This document shows positions 42,677-53,852 of a stretch of 64,000 nt of DNA, piece by piece. Numbering within the stretch: position 1 is the first letter of the stretch; each line of letters opens with the position of its first letter. Origin of the DNA: Candidatus Gastranaerophilales bacterium (GTDB lineage Bacteria; Cyanobacteriota; Vampirovibrionia; Gastranaerophilales; Gastranaerophilaceae); the NCBI GenBank assembly GCA_944326465.1, contig CALVEB010000001.1, positions 62,001 to 126,000 on the forward strand, in the 5' to 3' direction. A program made the translations under genes and the position numbers. The notes under the pieces are model-generated. The model ran no database searches, had not been told where the DNA came from, and saw only the letters and a program-made list of their open reading frames with translations.

Positions 42677-43720
42677 ATGAAACATTTTGCATTTACGTTA
42701 GCGGAGGTATTAATAACCCTTTCCATTATTGGCATTGTTGCCATACTAACAATACCTACAATGATAGAGAAATATCATCAAAAATCCTGGGACACAGCAT
42801 CATCAGTTTTTGTAAAAAAGCTGGAAGAAGCAACAAAACAAATGAATGTAGAAGGCACTCTGGCTGGATATTATGATACAGAAGATTTTGTAAATCAACT
42901 TAAAAAATATATAAAAATAAACAAAATTTGTGCAAATAATAGGATAAATGAATGTATATCTAAAAATATTTACTGGGGTTCTAAGAAAGAGCCAATAGAT
43001 TTATCCGCAATTAAGACATCATATTATTTAGGGCAAGAGACTTGGGGAACAGAAACAGTAGGGCTCCAATTTTCAAATGGTGTTACGGCTTTAATGGCTT
43101 ATAATCCAACTTGTGAACAAGACCCTTATAATAATCAAATTACAGGAATAAATTGTATAGCAATACTTTATGATATATCTGGTTTTAAAGCCCCTAATAC
43201 CGATGGAAAAGATTTACACGCAATAAATGTAAATAGACTTGGTAAAGGCGCATGTTCCTTTGAGTTGAATGGTGTGTGTTATGGTGCACCTTTTATTCCC
43301 CAGAACCCGATGTCTTATGAAGAATGTATGGCTCAAAAAGATAAATTAGGCATAAATGCTTGCTGTAAGTATGATTTTTGTTTACCTGATTATTGGGCCG
43401 CCGCGGTAAAACAGTGTGGTGGCATCTCAAATTTAGCATCAAGGTCAGATCTTGCAAGCTTAATGAATTACGTATATAATACTGATAAAATTAAGGCAGA
43501 TTCTTCAGGTTATCTTTACCACGAAATTTATTTAAACTTAGACGAAACTAAATATGAAGAAGTATTTAAAAAAAAGTTTGAAAGTAATAAAGATTATTAT
43601 TGGACATCAAATGAAGTTTCTTATCTACATACTTGGATGTATCATCCTTATAGAGGTGATATTCTGGTTGACACGTTTCCTAAAAATAAATCGACATACT
43701 ATGCAATATGTAAATACTAG
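42677..43720 (+). CDS. Type IV pilin-like protein, Cys-rich
   Basis: A 347-residue protein with a class-III (prepilin) signal: short leader MKHFA, then FTLAEVLITLSIIGIVAILTIP with the required Glu at +5. The residue before the cleavage site is Ala (A5), not the usual Gly. The body is large for a pseudopilin and contains more than ten Cys (for example CIAILY, GACSFELNGVCYG, NACCKYDFC), suggesting disulfides and extracellular exposure. A strong GGAGG precedes the ATG. No pilus assembly genes are adjacent. Base composition looks lower in GC than its neighbours. Surface adhesin or minor pilin is inference. Confidence 0.8.
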   Translation: MKHFAFTLAEVLITLSIIGIVAILTIPTMIEKYHQKSWDTASSVFVKKLEEATKQMNVEGTLAGYYDTEDFVNQLKKYIKINKICANNRINECISKNIYWGSKKEPIDLSAIKTSYYLGQETWGTETVGLQFSNGVTALMAYNPTCEQDPYNNQITGINCIAILYDISGFKAPNTDGKDLHAINVNRLGKGACSFELNGVCYGAPFIPQNPMSYEECMAQKDKLGINACCKYDFCLPDYWAAAVKQCGGISNLASRSDLASLMNYVYNTDKIKADSSGYLYHEIYLNLDETKYEEVFKKKFESNKDYYWTSNEVSYLHTWMYHPYRGDILVDTFPKNKSTYYAICKY

Positions 43721-43730
43721 AAGTCGAACT

Positions 43731-44645
43731 TTACCTCAGTTCTGCCTGTACTTTTTTAGGGTCAATTGAGAGGGTAGTATAATTTTTCAGGGCGAGGTTG
43801 AGATATTCTTTGTATTCATCTTCTTCACCCTGCAGTTTTTCCAGTTGTGCATATATGTAATAAAAATCTCCGGTATTTGCCCCCTGCTCCTCTGCTTTTT
43901 CAAGAATTTTATCAGCTTCCTCCACGCGGCCCAGTTTGGCAAGAATTTTGGCATATATTATATATGCGTCATAATCCTTAGGGTTTAATTCAATTGTTTT
44001 TTGGAGCTTTTCAATTGCACCATCAAGCTGTCCGCGTTCGTAATCAATAGACGCGAGATTAAAATATGCCCAGCTGTAATCCGGTGACAACTCCAGCACT
44101 TTTTTGAATTTTGCTTCTGCACCTTCTAAATCTCCGGCGTCTTTCAGAATATTCCCGATATAAAAATGTGCATATATATCTTCATCATTTAATTCAGTTG
44201 TGCGTTCAAAATAGTATTTTGCCCCCTCGTATTTACCTTCTTTAAAATAACAAAGCCCTATGCTAAAATACGCATTTGAATCGTCTTTGTCATGTTCTAA
44301 TACAGTTTCAAAACAGTCGACCGCCTCTTCGTACATTTTTTTGTCGCTGTAAACAAGTCCGAGATTATAATAAGCATCCGCCTCATCAGGCGACAACTCA
44401 ATAGCCTTTTTGTAAGCTTCTATTGCTTTATCAAAATCTTTTAGTTTTTCATATACAATCCCGAGATTGTAATAAATCCCGCTGTCGTTTTCCATAAATT
44501 TTGCGAGATACAGAAAATGCTGTAACGCCTCTTTTGAAAACCCGGCATCAAGAAGTAAAACTGCTAGCTGACGCCGAACCTGCAAGTTGTTATGATCTTC
44601 CTTTAATAAATTTTGTAATTCTTCTATTTTATCAATCTTTGACAT
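43731..44645 (-). CDS. TPR-repeat protein
   Basis: A 304-residue protein made almost entirely of tetratricopeptide repeats. About seven 34-residue units share A-x-x-x-Y-x-x-A-I-E-L-x-P-x-x-x-x-A-Y-Y-N-L-G-x-x-Y (for example AIELSPDEADAYYNLGLVY and VLELSPDYSWAYFNLASI). No signal peptide or membrane segment. TPRs mediate protein-protein contact; the partner is unknown. It stands alone between the convergent pilin-like gene (10 bases) and a divergent secreted-protein gene. Confidence 0.92.
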   Translation of the reverse strand: MSKIDKIEELQNLLKEDHNNLQVRRQLAVLLLDAGFSKEALQHFLYLAKFMENDSGIYYNLGIVYEKLKDFDKAIEAYKKAIELSPDEADAYYNLGLVYSDKKMYEEAVDCFETVLEHDKDDSNAYFSIGLCYFKEGKYEGAKYYFERTTELNDEDIYAHFYIGNILKDAGDLEGAEAKFKKVLELSPDYSWAYFNLASIDYERGQLDGAIEKLQKTIELNPKDYDAYIIYAKILAKLGRVEEADKILEKAEEQGANTGDFYYIYAQLEKLQGEEDEYKEYLNLALKNYTTLSIDPKKVQAELR

Positions 44646-44748
44646 ACCATAATAATAACAATATTTTTAAACATTTGCAACATATTGCAAAATATTCATT
44701 TTTTGGAGTAAAATATATATGTTCAAAACAAATTACAGGAGAGAAGTT

Positions 44749-45435
44749 ATGAGATTAAGAGTTTTAACAATTTTACTGGCTATGTTTATGTTGGCACAAA
44801 CCGTTTTAGCAGCGCCTTTTAGTGCTAATGCAAAGACAAAACGAATTCCGGCCGGCACTAAATTTGAACTTAAACTCTTAACTCCAATATCTTCAACTCC
44901 GGAATTTCAAGGCAAAGAATTTCAAGCCGTACTTATGACAGATCAAACCTCTGATACTGATGTAATACTTCCTATGGGCTCACTTGTCAGAGGAAGTGTT
45001 AGTAAAGTAATTCCATCTGAAAGATTTTCAAAAGGTTCTGTTTTATACCTGAATTTTGACCACGTAGTAACCCCTAACGGCCGGCAAATACCTATCAGTA
45101 TGTCAGTTGTCGGACGCACCGATATAACTTATGACGGCGGTTTAACTGCATGCAAAGGCTACCGCGAAGCCTTAGCCCAGAACTGGGAAACAACAAAAGA
45201 TATTGCCAAAACCGCTACAAACTGGGGCGATGAAACTTTCGAAGATTTTGCCGGCGGCTATTTCAGAATTTTAACAGTTCCGCTTTCTGCAATTGGCGGC
45301 GGTATTGGGGCCGGAGCATATTATGTTTACGACGGCATTGCTGATATGATTAGAAAAGGTAAAGATATTTATTTGAACAGAGGAGAAACAATCAGAGTAA
45401 TCCTTGTTGACCCTATTGATGTACCGATAATATAA
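44749..45435 (+). CDS. Secreted protein of unknown function
   Basis: A 228-residue protein with a clear Sec signal peptide (about 1-20, LTILLAMFMLAQTVLA, cleavage after LAA or AQA-type site). The mature part has a beta-rich region (RIPAGTKFELKLLTPIS, QGKEFQAVLMTD, ILPMGSLVRGSV) typical of envelope proteins that bind or buffer. A Gly-rich hydrophobic stretch follows (VPLSAIGGGIGAGAYYVYDG). AGGAGAG precedes the ATG; an upstream in-frame start (44719) is less likely. It lies 20 bases before proS and may share its transcript. Function unknown. Confidence 0.8.
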   Translation: MRLRVLTILLAMFMLAQTVLAAPFSANAKTKRIPAGTKFELKLLTPISSTPEFQGKEFQAVLMTDQTSDTDVILPMGSLVRGSVSKVIPSERFSKGSVLYLNFDHVVTPNGRQIPISMSVVGRTDITYDGGLTACKGYREALAQNWETTKDIAKTATNWGDETFEDFAGGYFRILTVPLSAIGGGIGAGAYYVYDGIADMIRKGKDIYLNRGETIRVILVDPIDVPII

Positions 45436-45455
45436 ATAGTAAGGAAGATATAATT

Positions 45456-47192
45456 ATGAAAATGTCAAAATTATTTGTACAAACACTACGAGAATTTCCG
45501 TCAGATGCGGAAGTAATTTCTCATAAAATGCTTGCGCGCGCAGGTTATATAAGAAAACTGACAAGCGGTGTTTATAACTTTTTACCGTTGATGTGGCGTG
45601 TTTTGAAAAAAGTTGAAAATATCATAAGAGAAGAAATGGATGCGGCAGGCGCACAGGAATTATTAATGCCGTTTGTGCAGCCAAAAGAACTCTGGGAAGA
45701 ATCAGGCCGCTGGGAAGCTTACGGTAAAGAATTGATGAGATTAAAAGACAGGCATGACCGTGTTATGTGTCTTGGTCCTACTCACGAAGAAGTCATTACC
45801 GCAATTGCACGTGACGGTCTTAAATCATACAAACAAATGCCTGTAAATCTTTATCAAATTCAGTCCAAATTCCGTGATGAAGTAAGACCGCGCTACGGGC
45901 TTTTGCGCGGTCGTGAATTTATTATGAAAGACGCATACAGTTTCGACCTTGATGAAGCTGGACTTGACAGAGAATATGAAAATATGGCGCGCGCTTACAA
46001 AAGAATTTTTGACCGCTGCGGGTTGGATACCAAAATGGTTCAATCTGATTCAGGAGCAATTGGCGGCAGTGTAAGCCACGAATTTATGGTTATCACAGAT
46101 ACTGATGCAGGTGAAAATGATGTTTTCTACTGCGAAAATTGTGATTATTCCGCAAATTCCAACCACGCTGTATCTAATCTGCCGGATGCTGTTGTTGACG
46201 GCAAAGAATATTTCGAGCAAACCAAAATTCTGGATACACCGAATACACATTCAATTGAAGAATTATCAGAATTTTTGAAAATCCCTTCAACATTAATCTT
46301 AAAATCTATTGTATACATTATTGATAAAAAACCTGTTATAGCACTGATAAGAGCTGATAAGGCCGTTGAAGAAACCAAATTGATGAATGCAGCAGGCGGT
46401 ATTGATATCAGAATTGCGTCATCTGCTGAAATAGCTGAATTAATGGCTAATCACGGGTTTGATGCAGTACCGGGATTTATCGGCCCTAAAGGAATGACTG
46501 ATATTCAAATTATTGCAGATGAAACAGTCAAAGATATGAAAAACTTTGTTGTCGGAATTAACGAAACCGATAAACACATGGTTGGAGCAAACCTTGAAGA
46601 TCTTTGTATTAAAGACCTTCAATATGCTGATATCCGTCTTGTTGAACGCGGTGATTTTTGTCCTCAGTGCGGCAAGCCGCTTTGTGTAACCCGCGGAATT
46701 GAAGTCGGTAATATCTTCAAACTGGGCACTAAATATTCTAAGCCGATGAACGCTGTTTATACTGATGTTGACGGAAAAACAAAACCTTACGTAATGGGCT
46801 GTTATGGTATTGGTGTTACAAGAACTGCTGCCGCTGCTGTTGAGGCTCACTATGACGAACACGGTATCAAATGGCCTATCGCAATAGCGCCTTATCATGT
46901 GACAATTGTACCTGTTAATATCCTTGATGAATTACAGATGAAAGTTGCAAATGAATTGTATGAAAAACTTCAAAAAGCAGGTGTTGAAGTCGTTCTTGAT
47001 GACCGTGACGAACGCGCGGGTGTTAAATTTAAAGACGCTGATTTAATAGGGTTCCCGTACAGAATTACTGTTGGCAAAACAATTAATGAAGGGCTTGTGG
47101 AATTTAAAACACGCGAAACAGGTGAAGTTGATAAAATCACTCCGGAAGAAGCCGCACAAAAAATCATTGATATTGTTAAAAACATAAAGTAA
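45456..47192 (+). CDS. proS: Prolyl-tRNA synthetase, bacterial type
   Basis: A 578-residue class II aminoacyl-tRNA synthetase. Motif 1 region VENIIREEMDAAGAQELLMPFVQP, motif 2 KFRDEVRPRYGLLRGREFIMKDAYSF and motif 3 GCYGIGVTRTAAAA are present, with the INS editing domain between motifs 2 and 3 (about 225-395) and the C-terminal anticodon-binding domain. This is the long bacterial ProRS. AAGGAAG precedes the start. It is followed at six bases by nadD. Secure. Confidence 0.97.
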   Translation: MKMSKLFVQTLREFPSDAEVISHKMLARAGYIRKLTSGVYNFLPLMWRVLKKVENIIREEMDAAGAQELLMPFVQPKELWEESGRWEAYGKELMRLKDRHDRVMCLGPTHEEVITAIARDGLKSYKQMPVNLYQIQSKFRDEVRPRYGLLRGREFIMKDAYSFDLDEAGLDREYENMARAYKRIFDRCGLDTKMVQSDSGAIGGSVSHEFMVITDTDAGENDVFYCENCDYSANSNHAVSNLPDAVVDGKEYFEQTKILDTPNTHSIEELSEFLKIPSTLILKSIVYIIDKKPVIALIRADKAVEETKLMNAAGGIDIRIASSAEIAELMANHGFDAVPGFIGPKGMTDIQIIADETVKDMKNFVVGINETDKHMVGANLEDLCIKDLQYADIRLVERGDFCPQCGKPLCVTRGIEVGNIFKLGTKYSKPMNAVYTDVDGKTKPYVMGCYGIGVTRTAAAAVEAHYDEHGIKWPIAIAPYHVTIVPVNILDELQMKVANELYEKLQKAGVEVVLDDRDERAGVKFKDADLIGFPYRITVGKTINEGLVEFKTRETGEVDKITPEEAAQKIIDIVKNIK

Positions 47193-47198
47193 ACAGTT

Positions 47199-47792
47199 AT
47201 GAAACTATGTGTTTTTCAAGGTACTTTTAACCCTATACATAATGCACATCTTGATATGGCGGAATTTGTCCTGCAAAATTACGGGTTTGAAAAAATCATT
47301 TTTATCCCTGCAGCGGCTCCGCCGCACAAGGACTATGATGCAAATTTTGCCATACACAGGCTTAATATGGTTAAATTAGCCGTTGAAAACAACCCGCACT
47401 TTGAGGTGTCTGATATAGAATTTCATTTGCAGGGAAAATCTTATTCTTATCTTACAGCTTTGGAATTATACAAAAAGTATAATATTGAGGGTAAAATTAA
47501 TTTTATCATAGGTACTGACGCTTTTGAAAAAATTGAAAGCTGGTATCATAGTGAAGATTTCAAAAAAATAGTTGATTTTATTGTCTTTGTGCGTGAAAAT
47601 AATTTTACCCCCGAAAGATTTCAGTATCTTAAAGACAAGGGGTATAATTTCCAATTTACCCGTATGCCATTTGAAGATATTTCATCAACAGAATTGAGAG
47701 AAAAAATCCGCAAAGGGCTCCCTATAAATAAATTAGTACCTAAAATAGTAGAGGATTATATAAGAAAAAATGACTTATACAAAACTGAATGA
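47199..47792 (+). CDS. nadD: Nicotinate-nucleotide adenylyltransferase
   Basis: A 197-residue NadD. It adenylates nicotinate mononucleotide to deamido-NAD. Nucleotidyltransferase motifs are visible: FQGTFNPIHNAHL (T/HxGH type) and ISSTELREKIRKG near the C-terminus. It overlaps the yqeK start by 23 bases, the standard nadD-yqeK pairing. Secure. Confidence 0.95.
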   Translation: MKLCVFQGTFNPIHNAHLDMAEFVLQNYGFEKIIFIPAAAPPHKDYDANFAIHRLNMVKLAVENNPHFEVSDIEFHLQGKSYSYLTALELYKKYNIEGKINFIIGTDAFEKIESWYHSEDFKKIVDFIVFVRENNFTPERFQYLKDKGYNFQFTRMPFEDISSTELREKIRKGLPINKLVPKIVEDYIRKNDLYKTE

Positions 47793-48360
47793 AGAACAAA
47801 TTAAACAATGGCTTAAAGAAAATTTATCAGAAGAAAGATACTATCATACACTCGGCACAGCGGAATGCGCTAAAGAATTGGCTCAAAAATTCGGATTTGA
47901 CACTGAAAAAGCGTATATAGCAGGATTACTGCACGATTGTGCAAAATGTTTTACCAACGAAAAATTACTTGAAATAATAAAACAGAATCTTAAAGTTGAA
48001 GAATGTGAACTGTTAAATTACAAAACCCTGCACGCACCTGTTAGCGCCTATATTGCAAAAAAAGAATTCGGAGTAACAGATGCTGAAATTTTATCAGCTA
48101 TCCGCTGGCATACTTTAGGGCGGCTTGATATGACGGATTTTGAAAAAATAATTTTTCTTGCGGACAAAATCGAGCCTAACACACGCGAAAAATCTTACTG
48201 TCAAAAACTACGTTCATATCTTGACGAAGAAAACGGGTTAAATCGTGCAATGCTTGAATGTTACAAATCAACAATTAAAAGTCTTGTAGAAAGAAACCTC
48301 AAAATATGCCCTGTTACAATAAATATTTATAATAATCTTCAAGACATTGTAAATCTGTAA
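47770..48360 (+). CDS. yqeK: YqeK-type HD-domain Ap4A hydrolase
   Basis: A 196-residue HD-domain protein of the YqeK family, a symmetrical diadenosine tetraphosphate hydrolase in Firmicutes. Metal ligands: H in YYHTLGTAECA, HD in AGLLHDCAKC, and later H in LHAPVSAY and RWHTLG. It overlaps nadD. In many genomes rsfS follows; here the next gene is the HerA-like/Tudor protein instead. Confidence 0.92.
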   Translation: MTYTKLNEEQIKQWLKENLSEERYYHTLGTAECAKELAQKFGFDTEKAYIAGLLHDCAKCFTNEKLLEIIKQNLKVEECELLNYKTLHAPVSAYIAKKEFGVTDAEILSAIRWHTLGRLDMTDFEKIIFLADKIEPNTREKSYCQKLRSYLDEENGLNRAMLECYKSTIKSLVERNLKICPVTINIYNNLQDIVNL

Positions 48361-48425
48361 CAAAGATTACTTTTAAAAAATAAATATTTATGCTATTATA
48401 GAACTCAAAAGAGAGGGTTTAATTG

Positions 48426-50663
48426 ATGAAAATACTGGAGATTAAGAATAATCTTGTAAAAATATCTTATGATATTGATGACAATCTGGCACTTGCGGGA
48501 TTTGTAATTATAGAAGATACAAATTGTCCTTATGTCGCTCAAATAGTGAGTTTGAAGGCTGACAGCGCAATTAATACAGCTATAGTAAAGTTATTATTCA
48601 CATTTGACACAGAAGGCGTTCTAAAAAACTACAACGGAACTGTACCTTCTATCAAAGCTGCAATATCAAAACTTCCGGCTAATGAGCTTCTTGATGTATT
48701 GCCGGTTGAAACACCAATTAAATTAGGTTCTCTGGCACAGCAAAATCTCCCTCTTTTTGTTGACAAATCAGTTTTTGAACATAATCTCGTTGTTTGCTGT
48801 AATAAACAGGAAAACACCAATTATTTTATACAAAATATGCTGCCTCAATTAAATTCTCTCAATCAAAAAACAGTTATTATTGATGTAGACGGCGAGTTTG
48901 AATATGAGGGAAAATTTGAATTCGGATATGATTTTAAACTTCCTCTTAATTACAATACACTAAACTATATTTTTGATCACGATCTTGAAGATGTCGATGC
49001 AAAAAGTAAAGCTGTAATTCAGGATATATTTTATGAAGTTCAGGAATATTCAAAAACACTTCCGCACCAGTTTATTCCGTTCAATACTTTTCTGGAAGTT
49101 GTGGATGCGCAATATAAAGAAACTCAGATTCCGGAACTCGTTTTGCTGAAAAACAAATTGCTTAAATACAAAGATGACAATGTATTTGCACTTAATTCAG
49201 TAGAATTAACAGATCTGGAACAAGAACTAAAGCATAACAATATTACAGTATTGAATATTTCAAAATCAGACGGCGATTTACAAAGACAGGTTATTTATTA
49301 TCTGTATGAAGTTATGTCAACGATTAACGCCCCTGTTTATTGCATGGTTAAACTGAATAACTACAATGCAAGTAAAAAATTGATTAAACGTCTTTTAGCA
49401 GGCGGCAATATTCAAACAACATTTATTTGCGGTCACGAATTCAAATATCTTCAAGAATTGAAACAGATGGCTGATAATTTAATACTCTTTGCGCCGCTAA
49501 CTATCCAGCATGATTTTGCAGCATACAACACATATCTTTCAAAACTTAATCCGGAAGAATTTGTTGTATACGGTGACGTTACTCAGGAAATTCCGTTCAT
49601 TGTTGAATTGCAAGAATTTTCTCAGGAAGATTTACAGCCGCGAATATACTACGAAGAACCACAAAAAACTCAGACTATTCAGCCGGAGTACGAACAACCT
49701 GCCGCTATACAGGAAGAAATTCAGGAAACGCCTGTAAATGCGCCTGAACCTCAAGATGATATAATGCCGGCTGTTGATGAAAATGAAGCAATTGAAGAAA
49801 CACAAGTATTACATGAGGAACCAACGGAAAATACTGAACAGGATTTTACTATTGAAGAGACTTCAATTATTGAAAACTCACCAATATTGGAAACACCTCC
49901 GGTTGAGGAAACTGTAGAAGAGGAAATTCAGGAAGAAGAAAATACAACAGAGGCACTACAGCAAGAAGAAAGTTCTGCCCCGCAAGAAGAACCATCTACT
50001 GCTGATGTTGAAGATGATATAGTTATTACGCCGCTTGAAACACATACAGAAACGCCAATGGCACAGCCTGAACCTGAGGAAATACAGCCGGAAGCACACG
50101 AAGAAGTTGAAAGCATTCAGCCGGAACCTGAAATGCAAGCGTCTGCTATTAACGAAGAACAAATCATTCAGGATGTAGACTCTTTACTGTATAACAAAAA
50201 AGATGCAGATGAAGATATTCCGCCGCTTGTAGATGATGAAGAAATAACCGAAGATGATTTAAATGTAATTGATAATCTGAACAACGCTGTTACGGCTCAA
50301 GAAGATGAAGAGACCGAACTTAACACAGAACCTGTCATAGTAGAGGATAATGAAGAAGGAAACAGCGCACAGCAAGAAGATATTACTCAAGATACAGAGG
50401 CATCTGTTCAGGAAGAAGAACCTGAAATACAGGAAGAAATTATTGATGAAAATCCTGTTGTTCCGGTATATCCGGCAAATGATATTCCGGAAGTTTCATC
50501 AGAAATTTTTGAGGCCGGGGATCAGGTTACACACCCTAAATACGGAACAGGCGTTGTAGAAAAAATGATTAAGTACGGTAATAAAGTGCTTTGCTCAATC
50601 AATTTTGAAAACATAGGCCGCCGTTTGCTGGATCCTGCTATTTCAGAAATAACAAAAGTCTAA
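48426..50663 (+). CDS. Degenerate HerA-like ATPase fused to a UvrD/PcrA-type Tudor domain
   Basis: A 745-residue protein. Residues about 1-100 resemble the N-terminal beta-barrel of HerA-type ATPases. The P-loop position then reads VVCCNKQENTNYF (no GKS/T), followed by a Walker-B-like VIIDVDGEFE (150-159), where HerA has the IIDPHGEY-type strand. The fold probably persists without normal ATP hydrolysis. Residues about 410-690 are a very acidic, Glu/Pro/Gln-rich, low-complexity linker. The last 50 or so residues (AGDQVTHPKYGTGVVEKMI, NFENIGRRLLDP) match the C-terminal Tudor-like domain of UvrD/PcrA, which in PcrA contacts RNA polymerase. GAGGG precedes the ATG at 48426. A DNA- or RNA-polymerase-associated scaffold is inference. 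Confidence 0.75.
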   Translation: MKILEIKNNLVKISYDIDDNLALAGFVIIEDTNCPYVAQIVSLKADSAINTAIVKLLFTFDTEGVLKNYNGTVPSIKAAISKLPANELLDVLPVETPIKLGSLAQQNLPLFVDKSVFEHNLVVCCNKQENTNYFIQNMLPQLNSLNQKTVIIDVDGEFEYEGKFEFGYDFKLPLNYNTLNYIFDHDLEDVDAKSKAVIQDIFYEVQEYSKTLPHQFIPFNTFLEVVDAQYKETQIPELVLLKNKLLKYKDDNVFALNSVELTDLEQELKHNNITVLNISKSDGDLQRQVIYYLYEVMSTINAPVYCMVKLNNYNASKKLIKRLLAGGNIQTTFICGHEFKYLQELKQMADNLILFAPLTIQHDFAAYNTYLSKLNPEEFVVYGDVTQEIPFIVELQEFSQEDLQPRIYYEEPQKTQTIQPEYEQPAAIQEEIQETPVNAPEPQDDIMPAVDENEAIEETQVLHEEPTENTEQDFTIEETSIIENSPILETPPVEETVEEEIQEEENTTEALQQEESSAPQEEPSTADVEDDIVITPLETHTETPMAQPEPEEIQPEAHEEVESIQPEPEMQASAINEEQIIQDVDSLLYNKKDADEDIPPLVDDEEITEDDLNVIDNLNNAVTAQEDEETELNTEPVIVEDNEEGNSAQQEDITQDTEASVQEEEPEIQEEIIDENPVVPVYPANDIPEVSSEIFEAGDQVTHPKYGTGVVEKMIKYGNKVLCSINFENIGRRLLDPAISEITKV

Positions 50664-50688
50664 CTCTATATAATTTTATTATGAAGAA

Positions 50689-50725
50689 GGTGCCTGTAGA
50701 AAATTCTACAGGCGCCTTTATTTTT
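50689..50725. terminator. Rho-independent terminator between convergent genes
   Basis: GGTGCCTGTAGAA pairs with TTCTACAGGCGCC (one G-T wobble) and is followed by TTTATTTTT. It lies between the HerA-like/Tudor gene and convergent tgt and can serve the plus strand; on the minus strand it is followed by a weaker T tract. Confidence 0.85.
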
Positions 50726-50740
50726 ATCAATTTTAAAAAC

Positions 50741-52347
<1,607 letters not shown>

Positions 52348-52403
52348 GATAATATCCTCCATATTCTTCTACGTTAGCATAAACCGGCGAAAAAAGCCAG
52401 TAT

Positions 52404-53732
52404 TTAATCCTGCTGCAAAAATTCTAACTTCAATCTATTGAAATATCTGGAAAGCATTAGTAGCATAAATATGCACAATGCAATTGCCGCGCATAAAAGC
52501 CCGTACCAGAACCCGAGAAGTTTCATTTTCTGTCCGAATGCAAGCCAGTAACCAAGCGGTATTGAAATCATCCAGTACCCGAGAAAGTTTGCAATAAGCA
52601 CTATTTTTGTTTTCTTTATCCCTTTATATATACCTGCAAGTGCAACCTGCAACCCGTCAAATATCTGGAATATGGCCACAATATACAAAACAGGCACGCA
52701 TATTGTCACAAGAACCGGATCTTTCGTGAACAGACCGACAAGAAATTCAGGGAATGAACAAAATACTATTCCGCTGCAAATCATAAATCCGACAGATATT
52801 AAAATACCTATAACAGAATATCTTTTTAAATCAAGAAATTCTTTAGCGCCGTTTGCAAATCCTACCTTAACAGCAATAGCATTTGACACGGCAAGCGGTA
52901 CCATAAATGATACTGTGGTAAGTGTGCAAACAAGATTCTGCGCTGCCGCATAAACACCGGACGCTCTGCCCATAAAGATAGCAATACTGTTAAATGCAAC
53001 AAATTCTACAAGCACGGCCATTGATATAGGAAAGCCGATTTTTAACAAACTATGATAGTAACTTTTGTCATGATAATCCCTGAAAGACATCATGTTCAAG
53101 CAGTAAATTAAAAGTGCAAATCCCATTACGTAACGAACAACAAAACTTGCGATTGCCAGCCCTACCACGCCCAGTGAAGGTATAGGACCCCAGCCAAAAA
53201 CAAGTATTATGTTCAAAGCTATATTTAAAAATACGCAAAATACCGTTACTAAGTTCGGGAATAAAACAATTTCAAAAGCTTGCAAAAATTCTTTAAGACA
53301 TGCATGTAAATAGGCGCCAAAAGTACTTAATGCCGTAATTATCATATATTCCTTTATATGCGGCACGAGTTTGTCCTCAAACCCCAGATAATCTATTGCA
53401 GGCACAAATAAAAATACTGCAATTGCCGTGATAACAGCAAGTATCATAGAAAATCTTATCGTCGGGAAAAAATATTTTTTTGCAGATTTATTTTCACCTC
53501 TGATGTTTGACAAAAGCGGCGAAACACTCGCTATCAAGCCTATTCCGAATGTCAGAATACAATTTGTAATAGCTGTTGCAATGCTAATTGCTGCCAGAGT
53601 ATCGGTAGAATGCCGGCCTGCAATCAGTACATCACCTGCACCTATTAAAATAAATCCGAGATTTCCCATTATAATAGGCAGGGCAATGTTTAACAACTCT
53701 TTTATATAATGTCTGGTACTGTTTCTATCCAT
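52404..53732 (-). CDS. MATE-family efflux transporter
   Basis: A 442-residue multidrug and toxic-compound extrusion protein with twelve membrane segments. N-terminal ALPIIMGNLGFILIGAGDVLIAG and the paired second-half SFMVPLAVSNAIAVKVGFANG are the characteristic MATE motifs. It exports cationic drugs or metabolites using sodium or protons. The frame extends to a TTG at 53753, but the ATG at 53732 gives the usual N-terminus. Just upstream lies a half-site matching the MarR operator at 16.6 kb (53742-53753). A terminator sits between it and the prepilin gene. Confidence 0.92.
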   Translation of the reverse strand: MDRNSTRHYIKELLNIALPIIMGNLGFILIGAGDVLIAGRHSTDTLAAISIATAITNCILTFGIGLIASVSPLLSNIRGENKSAKKYFFPTIRFSMILAVITAIAVFLFVPAIDYLGFEDKLVPHIKEYMIITALSTFGAYLHACLKEFLQAFEIVLFPNLVTVFCVFLNIALNIILVFGWGPIPSLGVVGLAIASFVVRYVMGFALLIYCLNMMSFRDYHDKSYYHSLLKIGFPISMAVLVEFVAFNSIAIFMGRASGVYAAAQNLVCTLTTVSFMVPLAVSNAIAVKVGFANGAKEFLDLKRYSVIGILISVGFMICSGIVFCSFPEFLVGLFTKDPVLVTICVPVLYIVAIFQIFDGLQVALAGIYKGIKKTKIVLIANFLGYWMISIPLGYWLAFGQKMKLLGFWYGLLCAAIALCIFMLLMLSRYFNRLKLEFLQQD

Positions 53733-53741
53733 AATGACTTT

Positions 53742-53753
53742 ATAATAACACAA
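53742..53753 (-). promoter_or_regulatory. Half-site resembling the MarR palindrome
   Basis: ATAATAACACAA contains the exact ATAACACAA half of the palindrome at 16636-16657, ten bases upstream of the MATE start codon. A second, inverted half is not evident. Shared control of two efflux systems is a guess from one 9-base match. Confidence 0.3.
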
Positions 53754-53803
53754 ACAGAAAAATTTTAACTGTTTCTCATAAAAATAAATCTCATCTTTTA
53801 AAG

Positions 53804-53830
53804 AGGCGCCTTGCTATAAGCAAGGCGCCT
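53804..53830. terminator. Rho-independent terminator
   Basis: AGGCGCCTTGC and GCAAGGCGCCT form a perfect 11-bp stem with a 5-base loop. It follows the prepilin/S74 gene on the minus strand, before the MATE gene. The flanks are moderately T-rich on both strands. Confidence 0.85.
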
Positions 53831-53852
53831 TTAAAACAAAATTCAAACTTAA

